DNA from: an uncultured Atopostipes sp.
GTDB lineage: Bacteria > Bacillota > Bacilli > Lactobacillales > Carnobacteriaceae_A
Assembly: GCA_910588235.1 (NCBI GenBank)
Contig: CAJUOQ010000034.1
Span: forward strand, 1 to 20,962
Length of the DNA stretch: 20,962 nt
Reading direction: 5' to 3'
In this document: positions 14,863 through 20,962 of the stretch, piece by piece
Numbering within the stretch: the stretch's first letter is position 1
Layout: each line of letters starts with the position of its first letter
Translations under genes and position numbers: made by a program
The notes under the pieces: generated by a model
The model's database searches: none
What the model was told of the DNA's origin: nothing
The model's input: only the letters and a program-made list of their open reading frames with translations

Positions 14863-15670
14863 AACTAGCTGCATATTTTTTATATCCGTTAGTTTCGAAA
14901 ACGTCAATAATTTCTTCGCATTTTTTCATGTATGAAGAATCTTCAGTTATTAAATACTGAACAATGTTTTCATAATAATTCATTAATACGTGATAGAATA
15001 ATAGTTCTGGCAATGGCTTTAAAACTTCATGAATTTTTTGTAAATAATAGGAAGTTAATACAAGTTCATCTTTATCAATTAGTTCATCAACGAAATTTAA
15101 TAAAATTGCAACGATTGCTGAATGTTCCTCTTTACTATATTTAGATATCTCTTTAGATAAGATTGAGCTAACAATTAATTGATTTGTATCAATATCATAT
15201 AAAGAAATAAAGTTCGTATAAAGAGACAATTTAAATAAATTCCAGTTAGGTAAAGAAAATATTTTTTCTTTAATCATTTCTTTGCTTTTATTTGAGATAA
15301 TGAATGTTTCATCTAAATCATACAAACAACTTTCTGCTAACGCAATAATATTTTGTTCATCCTCGTTATCTTTGCTTCCACAATTCTTTAGGATTCTTTT
15401 AATCGCTTCTATATTCCCTTCGTAATAAAAAGTAATGATTTTTTGTGTGTATTTTTTTACTCTATTTCTTCCTTGAGTAAGTTGATTTAAGAAAGATCCT
15501 AAACTAATTGAGTGTACGGAAAGAATGTCAAATAAGTCTTCCGCCGAAATACGATGTTGATTCTTTTCCACTTTTGAATAATATGAGGTCGATACGATAT
15601 CGGCCGACATTTCACTTAAAGTTAATCCCATGTTCAAACGATATTTTTTTAATAATTCTCCAATTGTCAT
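14831..15670 (-). CDS. Rgg/GadR/MutR-family peptide-sensing regulator
   Basis: A 279-residue protein with the Rgg-type N-terminal helix-turn-helix: G-E-L-L-K-K-Y-R-L-N-M-G-L-T-L, then S-T-S-Y-Y-S-K-V-E and I-S-A-E-D-L-F-D-I-L, the typical S-x-S-x-x-S-K-x-E signature. The remaining ~210 residues are helical and diverged, as expected for the peptide-binding repeat domain. The ATG has GAGGGA about 10 nt upstream. Rgg proteins bind small imported peptides and regulate nearby targets. Here the neighbours are a divergent ABC exporter and two micro-ORFs, all with a shared upstream motif. The cognate peptide could be either micro-ORF product. AT content is higher than in the left part, suggesting transfer. 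Confidence 0.85.
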   Translation of the reverse strand: MTIGELLKKYRLNMGLTLSEMSADIVSTSYYSKVEKNQHRISAEDLFDILSVHSISLGSFLNQLTQGRNRVKKYTQKIITFYYEGNIEAIKRILKNCGSKDNEDEQNIIALAESCLYDLDETFIISNKSKEMIKEKIFSLPNWNLFKLSLYTNFISLYDIDTNQLIVSSILSKEISKYSKEEHSAIVAILLNFVDELIDKDELVLTSYYLQKIHEVLKPLPELLFYHVLMNYYENIVQYLITEDSSYMKKCEEIIDVFETNGYKKYAASLKEYLQKNIK

Positions 15671-15687
15671 TATACTCTTCCCTCTAT

Positions 15688-15703
15688 CTTTCGTTTACGA
15701 CAA
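15688..15703 (+). promoter_or_regulatory. Shared motif, copy 2 (regulator/exporter gap)
   Basis: CTTTCGTTTACGACAA. It lies 27 nt before TATAAT (15731-15736), almost the same spacing as at copy 3 (28 nt). A second inverted repeat, CATTATA/TATAATG (15719-15737), overlaps the -10. Confidence 0.55.
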
Positions 15704-15769
15704 ATATACTTATTATTTCATTATACCAATTATAATGAAACCATCAAATAATTACTTGGAGGGTTTTGT

Positions 15770-17368
15770 ATGAAAGAATTGTTAAATAAATTTAAATTTA
15801 GAAATTTAATCATGGTTATTATTTTGATTTTGTTGACAGTCACGGAAATCGCAACGAGTTTTACGCTCTCGAACACAATCAATGCAATGATTGCTCAAAA
15901 CATCGATAATTTTATACGGGCAATTGTTATAACTTTCGTTATCTATTTTATCTTTCTTTTGATTACCTATATAAAAATTTTGTACCAAAATAAAACGCAA
16001 GAATCTATGAAAATTTATTTACGGAGTAAAATAGTCGACCGATTGGTACACACTGATTACCAACGTTATCACAAACATAAGCCATCAACTTATTCATCTT
16101 GGCTAATGAATGACGTGAATCAAATTTCCTCGGAATCATTAAGCCCTTTCTATGAATTATTAGCAGGCGTCGTTTCTTTAGTCATTAGCATCATCACGTT
16201 ATTATCGCTTCATTGGATACTACTTGCTTATACTTTAATTGCACTGGGCTTAATTTTATTCATCCCGAAATTATTTAATAAAGCAATTCTGAATGGATCG
16301 ATAAAATTAACAACAGAAAATGAAGCATATTTAAGTAAAATTACCGATTACTTAAATGCGTATGACACCTTGTTTGCCTATCGCCAACTATCCTTTATGC
16401 AAGAAAGGTTAAATAAACAAGCCAAAAAATTATCTGATGTTTCGTATAAATATCAAAAACTGATGGCTCTCGTAGCGGTTGCAGGAGGATTTGGTAATAT
16501 TTTAGGACAAATAGGCGTATTTGCAGTAACAGGTTATTTAGTTTTAAATGAGGAATTATCTGTAGGCTCCATCATGATTACAACAACTTTAGCTGGAAAT
16601 GTGTTCAATACAGCCGGAAATTTAAGTCAATACATTTCAAAAATCCAGAGTAGTAAGCCAATATTTGAAAAAATCGACGGAATAAAGATAAGTGAGCGAT
16701 CAAACCATACAGATCATTTCTCAAATACATTAGACAACGGATATGCCTTAGAAAATGTTGATTTTTCATATAAGGATGATCCTATTATTAATGATTTAAC
16801 AATCAAATTTGATTTAGCTAAAAATTATGCCATCACTGGTGAAAGTGGAAGTGGTAAATCAACTTTGCTCAATTTACTCGGTGGCAGACTAGATAATTAT
16901 CAAGGTTCTATAACGTTGGATGGAAAAGAAATTAGTGGAGAAACCTATGATAGGTTGTACGACAATATTTTATATATTGACCAGAATCCACATATCTTTG
17001 ATGGGACGATCCGAGAAAATCTAGAAATGGGCGAATCCTATTCAGACAAAGAACTATGGATAGCCTTGGAAAAAGTGCAATTAAAAGATTTAATTGCCTG
17101 TAATGAGGAGGGACTTAACTACTATATTGGTGAGTCAGGTAGGTTTCTTTCTGGAGGACAAAAACAACGATTATCTATTGCAAGATCGCTTTTAAGAAAG
17201 AAGAAGATCTTATTGTTAGACGAAGTGACTTCAAGCCTAGATCACGATACAGCTGTAAGCATCGAAAATATCTTATTGAGTGAGGAAGAGACAAGCACCA
17301 TTATGATTACACACAATCTATACAAAGAAACTGCAGATAAAATCGATTATGAAATAAAATTAAATTAA
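15770..17368 (+). CDS. Half-size ABC exporter next to Rgg regulator
   Basis: A 532-residue exporter with a membrane domain of about six helices (12-290) and an ATPase domain (about 325-532). Walker A G-E-S-G-S-G-K-S-T (357-365), Q-loop Gln405, signature L-S-G-G-Q (460-464), Walker B I-L-L-L-D-E (480-485), S-S-L-D and switch His in I-T-H-N are intact. No C39 peptidase domain is present. GGAGGG lies 6 nt before the ATG. No obvious terminator separates it from micro-ORF 2, 125 nt downstream, so read-through is possible. The membrane part is diverged from well-known drug exporters. By context I infer export of one or both micro-peptides, or protection against one. This is not shown by the sequence. 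Confidence 0.9.
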   Translation: MKELLNKFKFRNLIMVIILILLTVTEIATSFTLSNTINAMIAQNIDNFIRAIVITFVIYFIFLLITYIKILYQNKTQESMKIYLRSKIVDRLVHTDYQRYHKHKPSTYSSWLMNDVNQISSESLSPFYELLAGVVSLVISIITLLSLHWILLAYTLIALGLILFIPKLFNKAILNGSIKLTTENEAYLSKITDYLNAYDTLFAYRQLSFMQERLNKQAKKLSDVSYKYQKLMALVAVAGGFGNILGQIGVFAVTGYLVLNEELSVGSIMITTTLAGNVFNTAGNLSQYISKIQSSKPIFEKIDGIKISERSNHTDHFSNTLDNGYALENVDFSYKDDPIINDLTIKFDLAKNYAITGESGSGKSTLLNLLGGRLDNYQGSITLDGKEISGETYDRLYDNILYIDQNPHIFDGTIRENLEMGESYSDKELWIALEKVQLKDLIACNEEGLNYYIGESGRFLSGGQKQRLSIARSLLRKKKILLLDEVTSSLDHDTAVSIENILLSEEETSTIMITHNLYKETADKIDYEIKLN

Positions 17369-17407
17369 TTTTTAAGCCATATTTTAAAGTTTCGTTTATG
17401 AATTTAA

Positions 17408-17423
17408 TTTTCAAGTACGACAA
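17408..17423 (+). promoter_or_regulatory. Shared motif, copy 3 (upstream of micro-ORF 2)
   Basis: TTTTCAAGTACGACAA, 28 nt before TATAAT (17452-17457) and 70 nt before the ATG at 17494. The -10 has no good -35, which suits activation by a bound regulator. Confidence 0.55.
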
Positions 17424-17493
17424 TTAGCCACAGTCATCTCGTTTAATAACCTATAATTTATTTATAGTTTTTAATAAAGAGGAGGCAAAAACA

Positions 17494-17529
17494 ATGAATA
17501 TTCAAATCTATTGGTCGCCAATTCAATAA
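17494..17529 (+). CDS. Micro-ORF 2: 11-residue leaderless peptide
   Basis: Reads M-N-I-Q-I-Y-W-S-P-I-Q. AGAGGAGG at 17478-17485 lies 8 nt before the ATG, exactly as at micro-ORF 1. TATAAT is at 17452-17457 and the shared motif at 17408-17423. It is hydrophobic with one tryptophan and has no leader. It resembles in size the leaderless peptide signals used by some Rgg proteins (for example the 8-residue SIP of Streptococcus pyogenes RopB), but I know no sequence match. The ribosome site, promoter and motif are the support for its being translated. Confidence 0.55.
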   Translation: MNIQIYWSPIQ

Positions 17530-17709
17530 TTTCTACTAAATTTTTGCAAATAAGATAAGGTAGACTTTCAACAATAAGGAACACTTCATTAGAAACAATT
17601 AAATAAAAGTAATTGAGCAGAAAACTAATCATTAATAACTTAGTCGACCTCTCACATCACCCATATAGACGAGCTACGTGTATGGCAGCTCAATATCTTT
17701 AACTTATTA

Positions 17710-17740
17710 CTCAAGAATTTCTACGAAATTCTTGAGTTTT
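17710..17740. terminator. Perfect 12-bp hairpin, possible terminator
   Basis: CTCAAGAATTTC and GAAATTCTTGAG around TAC, followed on the plus strand by TTTT. It could end transcripts from micro-ORF 2 (180 nt upstream) or be part of domain IV of the intron on the other strand. Confidence 0.5.
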
Positions 17741-18190
17741 CATTGTTTAATCTGGTCTTTGTAAAAATTATCTGAAGTAACATAGACTTAGATAGTTACC
17801 AATATGATTTCCGACTGTTCACACAAGCTATTACTTCATTATGTTCAGTTCTTCTATCTTTAAACTTCCAGTATTTTATTTTCACTCTGTTCCATCTTTT
17901 CCAGACGAGTTGGTTCAGTCTCCTTCAAAGTTGAAACATTTGTTTCCCTTGAAAGTATTTGCTGAGATTTTTTCATAATAGTTAATCCATTCTTGTGAAC
18001 ACTGATTGATTTCTTTTACAATTTCTTTGTAGGTTTTTGTAATCTGACTTTTCTCTTGACTGACTATTAATCGTAATTTATTTTCAAGGTATTCTATTAT
18101 ATTCACCCTCACTCGCACAAACACTCATACTGTTTTCATGAAAATGTCGAAGTCATCTGCACAACACACAAATTAGTGTCCAATATTCTT
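17740..18190 (-). pseudogene. Group II intron reverse transcriptase/maturase remnant
   Basis: Three pieces in different frames line up with a group II intron protein. First, I-G-H-stop-F-V-C-C-A-D-D-F-D-I-F near 18146-18185 matches the R-G-H-x-F-V-R-Y-A-D-D-F catalytic block, with Tyr changed to Cys and a stop inside. Next, 17918-18124 gives I-I-E-Y-L-E-N-K-L-R-L, E-K-S and W-I-N-Y-Y of the thumb and domain X. The third, 17799-17920, gives R-R-L-N-Q-L-V-W-K-R-W, then N-S-R-K-S-Y-W before a stop, matching the C-terminal R-R-L-R-x-x-x-W-K-x-W and N-S-R-K-G-Y-W. The N-terminal half of the polymerase domain and the part between E-K-S and W-I-N-Y are missing. It is a decayed, inactive copy. Confidence 0.75.
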
Positions 18191-18571
18191 GCCATCAATA
18201 TATCAATTCATTCGATGCATTAACTTATGATGAATGGTTGTATTATTCTATCTGTAATACTATGGAGTCGGCTAACTTCTCCCTATTCATTACTACTACT
18301 GAAGTGCTAGTGAGATCTCACAGAATACGTACTATCTCTTTCCTTGTTTAACCTACAAAAATTACATTTTAAAGTTACGATTCTCTTTTGGATTTTGCTA
18401 TCTTATCCGCTTAAAACGCCTTAGTACTTTGTTTATGTTCGTTAGGTAGCGTTACTTCCTCTCTCTCCTATGTCTTACAACGTGAAACTTGTAAGTCACT
18501 TTGAGGATCGCAGGTAACTACGCTCTATAGAAATTTTCACTCTAGACACAATACATGCCCGTCATACTAAA

Positions 18572-18599
18572 AGAGGAACAGTCGTATGACTGCTCCTCT
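18572..18599 (-). terminator. Terminator of the membrane-protein gene
   Basis: AGAGGAACAGTC (18572-18583) and GACTGCTCCTCT (18588-18599), one mismatch, with T4 after it on the minus strand. Confidence 0.8.
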
Positions 18600-18621
18600 A
18601 TCTTATTTAGCTTTTAAATTT

Positions 18622-19641
18622 TTACTTCACTGCTGTATTATCTGCATGGACTTCATGATACGTTTTTGCTCCGCCATACCCAGCAAACGCTGTGACGAAT
18701 AGTGCAATGAGTAGTCCTGCGAAAATGTATAGTGAGTATTTAGCAGCATCGTCAGAAACTTCTTCTGCTTTTTGTTCAGCTTCGACTGTTAAGTCTTGAA
18801 TAGAACTTTGTGCTTCTTCTAGTGCTTGAGAAGCTTGTTGAGAAGTTTCGTTATAAGCTTCTGTAATATTATTTACAGCATCTTCTGTTTCAGCTTCAGA
18901 TAAATCTGTGTTTTCTGAAATAGCTCTTGTTAGTTCATCTTCGTCTAGTTCTTGGTTGATTGTGTCCAGACGTTCATTAATATTTGAAACAACTTTATCA
19001 ATTTCATTTTGTGCGTCATTTCCATTCACTACAATGTTGTAGCCGGCGTCTTTAACGTCTTCGCCTGTAGCTTCTACTTGATCTTGTAGATAATCTGGTT
19101 GTAATTCAGGGATATCTGTATCTTCTAAGACTTCATTTACGGATGATTCCAATTCAGAAGAATCGACATTCATGTCTTCTGTAATTTGGTTAAATGCATC
19201 TTCCGATAAATTCGCTGCGCCGGATGCCACTTGTCCAGTAGCGTCTCCAACTGCACCAGCCGTTGTGCTTACAATGTTTCCTAGCGCACCGAAAGCGGAT
19301 GAAACAGCTGTCGTCATTAAGACAGCGATTGAAAGTAGACTAACTGCCCAAGTAATAAATCCATGAATAAAGCCTGCACGGTTCGCAGTAAGTCCTGCAA
19401 TATAACCTCCTGCACCAAATGATAAAATTAAGGTAACAATAACCCAAATCACTAATCCTGTGCCCACACCTGAAAGTGGGTCAGAAGTTGTAAAGTCTGG
19501 AACTCCAAATCCAATAGCTGTTCCTATAAATGATAACATGATCATCATCGCTAGAAAGGTAACGACTCCTGCAAAAACTGCACGCCAGGAGAAATTATTT
19601 CCAGCTTTTTCATTTAATCCTCTTGCTAAATATTTTCTCAT
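18622..19641 (-). CDS. Membrane protein with long acidic helical segment
   Basis: A 339-residue protein. Three membrane spans lie near residues 20-46, 60-85 and 92-115, then about 180 acidic, Gln/Ser/Glu-rich residues (about 140-295) predicted helical, possibly coiled coil, and a final span near 303-322 with a short cytoplasmic tail. The N-terminal S-W-R-A-V-F-A-G-V-V-T recalls the W-R-A-V-x-A-G start of poorly characterised PhnA-like or YrzE-like membrane proteins. GAGGG lies about 8 nt before the ATG. It is monocistronic with its own terminator. A cell-envelope or stress role is possible; I cannot assign one. Confidence 0.75.
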   Translation of the reverse strand: MRKYLARGLNEKAGNNFSWRAVFAGVVTFLAMMIMLSFIGTAIGFGVPDFTTSDPLSGVGTGLVIWVIVTLILSFGAGGYIAGLTANRAGFIHGFITWAVSLLSIAVLMTTAVSSAFGALGNIVSTTAGAVGDATGQVASGAANLSEDAFNQITEDMNVDSSELESSVNEVLEDTDIPELQPDYLQDQVEATGEDVKDAGYNIVVNGNDAQNEIDKVVSNINERLDTINQELDEDELTRAISENTDLSEAETEDAVNNITEAYNETSQQASQALEEAQSSIQDLTVEAEQKAEEVSDDAAKYSLYIFAGLLIALFVTAFAGYGGAKTYHEVHADNTAVK

Positions 19642-19789
19642 TCTTTATCCCTCTTTCTATGTATTTAATTGTGAGCTTATTTTATTCTAGAATTGAAAGT
19701 TTAGCAATTGATACGCTCAACGCTCAGCATTTTTTATGCTTATTTCTATAAAAAACTTGAGGATGAATGGTTTATACTCATAAATAGAA

Positions 19790-19816
19790 TTGAATTTTAC
19801 TCCTTTTTCCTATAAT
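19790..19816 (+). promoter_or_regulatory. Possible promoter of the PstS-like gene
   Basis: TTGAAT (19790-19795) and TATAAT (19811-19816), spacing 15 bp, shorter than ideal. No Pho box was recognised. Confidence 0.35.
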
Positions 19817-19908
19817 CTAGGTGAAGGAAATTATTTTTTTATAGAATAAAATAAAGCTCTTCAATGATATATTTGTGTTAAAAATACGTTTAATATAAGG
19901 AGTTAAAA

Positions 19909-20808
19909 ATGAACCAAGTAAAAAATAAACCTTTTTATAAGCAAGGATGGTTCTGGGGAATCATTATTGTTTTTGTAGGAATATATTTTATTAGTAATCG
20001 ACAAACAGCTAATGAACAAGGATTCGACCCTAATCACGATATCCATGTTTTTACACGAGAACAAGGTTCCGGGACGCGAACTGCCTTCACTGAAGTTACA
20101 GGCACCATTGACCGCAATGGGGACGATGATATTACACCAGCTGCCACTGTTCAAAATAGTACGAGTGCCACTATGCAGGCTGTAGCGGGAGATCCTCATG
20201 CGATCAGTTTTATCTCATTAGGTTCCCTAAACGATACCGTAAAAGCTGTGCCAATTGATGGCGTTGAGCCGAATGTTGAAAATATTCAAGCGGAAGACTA
20301 CGAATTAGTTCGCGGATTTAATGTGACGCACGGAGGAGAATTGAGCGAAGTGGCTCAAGACTTCTGGGACTTTATGTTTTCAGCTCAAGCACAGGAACTA
20401 GTGACTGAAGATGGTTATGTCTCAGTCGATCCCGACGCTTCTGAGTATGAACCTTCTGGCTTATCTGGTTCCGTCAGTATTGTCGGATCCACTTCGGTAG
20501 AACCTACCATGCAACGTTTTTCTGAAGCTTATACCAAATTAAACCCCGATGTGACCATTGACATTACAGCTCCAGGTTCTGGCGCTGGTATTACAGCCGC
20601 TATGGATGGTAGTGCTGATATTGGAATGTCCTCTCGGGATTTAAGCGAATCAGAAGCTGCACAACTTACTGAAACAGAACCGATTGCGATTGATGGGATT
20701 GTCGTTATCGTTAACAATAACAATCCGATCGACAATCTTGAACTCATTGAAGTTCAAGGGATTTATCAGGAGTACTTCACTGTTTGGAACGAAGTCATGA
20801 ACGAATAA
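19909..20808 (+). CDS. PstS-like phosphate-binding protein with circularly permuted order
   Basis: A 299-residue protein with an N-terminal span (about 14-29) and no lipobox cysteine, so probably a membrane-anchored, outward-facing solute-binding protein. All PstS blocks are present but in swapped order. V-F-T-R-E-Q-G-S-G-T-R (47-57), S-L-G-S-L-N-D-T-V-K-A-V and I-D-G-V-E-P-N-V-E-N-I (103-127), normally the C-terminal half, come first. Then S-V-S-I-V-G-S-T-S-V-E-P (188-199), P-G-S-G-A-G (222-227), A-D-I-G-M-S-S-R-D-L (236-245) and I-A-I-D-G-I-V-V-I-V-N (259-269), normally the N-terminal half, follow. It ends at V-W-N-E-V, where ordinary PstS continues into the F-T-R-E block. AGGAG precedes the ATG, and a terminator follows, so no pst permease genes are joined to it. 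Confidence 0.85.
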   Translation: MNQVKNKPFYKQGWFWGIIIVFVGIYFISNRQTANEQGFDPNHDIHVFTREQGSGTRTAFTEVTGTIDRNGDDDITPAATVQNSTSATMQAVAGDPHAISFISLGSLNDTVKAVPIDGVEPNVENIQAEDYELVRGFNVTHGGELSEVAQDFWDFMFSAQAQELVTEDGYVSVDPDASEYEPSGLSGSVSIVGSTSVEPTMQRFSEAYTKLNPDVTIDITAPGSGAGITAAMDGSADIGMSSRDLSESEAAQLTETEPIAIDGIVVIVNNNNPIDNLELIEVQGIYQEYFTVWNEVMNE

Positions 20809-20829
20809 AGAGACTATACTTAATGAATA

Positions 20830-20873
20830 AATAACCGTCTCCTCTTACAAAATTAAGAGGGATGGTTATTTTT
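20830..20873 (+). terminator. Terminator of the PstS-like gene
   Basis: AATAACC pairs with GGTTATT, with an inner CCTCTT/AAGAGG stem, followed by T5. The last ~90 bases of the window show no gene. Confidence 0.8.
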
Positions 20874-20962
20874 GTTCTAATAGCTTAAAGTTCATAGGAA
20901 CTTTTTCACCTATGTGTATAATGTTTCTCGGAAAGCCAAATAAAGATGGGTAGACAAAAAGA

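Larger units (their letters stand above)
17610..18560 (-). mobile_element. Degenerate group II intron
   Basis: On the minus strand this stretch follows the order of a bacterial group II intron. There is a structured 5' RNA part (about 18560-18190), reverse-transcriptase remnants (about 18190-17740), then a domain V/VI-like 3' end. The hairpin at 17661-17685 (CCATA/TATGG with ACG/CGT inside) resembles domain V. It is followed by GGTGATGTGAGAGG and a hairpin ACTAA/TTAGT resembling domain VI. Exact ends cannot be placed by eye. Many lesions show it is not active as a whole. Confidence 0.6.

Noticed and set aside
20529..20747. Minus-strand frame inside the PstS-like gene
   Set aside because: A shadow of a well-supported coding sequence with no ribosome site.

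Overview
Low-GC Gram-positive DNA, most likely from a lactic-acid bacterium of the Lactobacillales. A Carnobacteriaceae-type organism is my guess, not proven. The support is AT-rich intergenic DNA, strong AGGAGG ribosome sites, a two-cysteine FLP-type Fnr regulator, an Npr-type NADH peroxidase, and Rgg- and PlcR-type peptide-sensing regulators.

Left part (1-8.6 kb): stress and housekeeping genes. A short Ric/YtfE-like protein and a Dps ferritin, both on the minus strand, each have a TTGAY-N4-RTCAA Fnr box about 41 nt upstream of the predicted start of transcription. A TetR regulator diverges from a three-gene ABC exporter operon (two ATPases and a permease with a large acidic loop), with two near-identical AT palindromes between them. 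An OsmC-family peroxidase follows a block of four ~52-bp tandem repeats. Then come an FLP/Fnr regulator with an unknown partner gene, and a DegV fatty-acid-binding protein. The FLP recognition helix (E-T-L-S-R) fits the Fnr boxes upstream.

Middle part (8.6-14.5 kb): a half-size ABC transporter diverges from a PlcR-like HTH-TPR regulator. Overlapping the 3' end of the regulator gene is a PapR-like secreted-peptide ORF that begins at ATA instead of ATG. Then come NADH peroxidase, an isolated tRNA-Val(GAC) with C instead of U at position 33, and a 52-residue membrane protein.

Right accessory part (14.6-18.6 kb): the most interesting unit. An Rgg-type regulator, a divergent half-size ABC exporter and two leaderless micro-ORFs (17 and 11 codons) sit together. 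Both micro-ORFs have the same AGAGGAGG-N8-ATG start. A 16-bp motif (consensus near TTTCGNTTACGACAA) lies upstream of both micro-ORFs and in the regulator/exporter intergenic region. I infer a peptide-signalling or micro-peptide export cassette controlled by the Rgg protein. It is followed by a decayed group II intron on the minus strand.

Right end (18.6-21 kb): a membrane protein with a long acidic coiled-coil-like segment, then a PstS-like phosphate-binding protein whose two sequence halves are in swapped order, which is a circular permutation. No CRISPR array, prophage or intact insertion sequence was seen.
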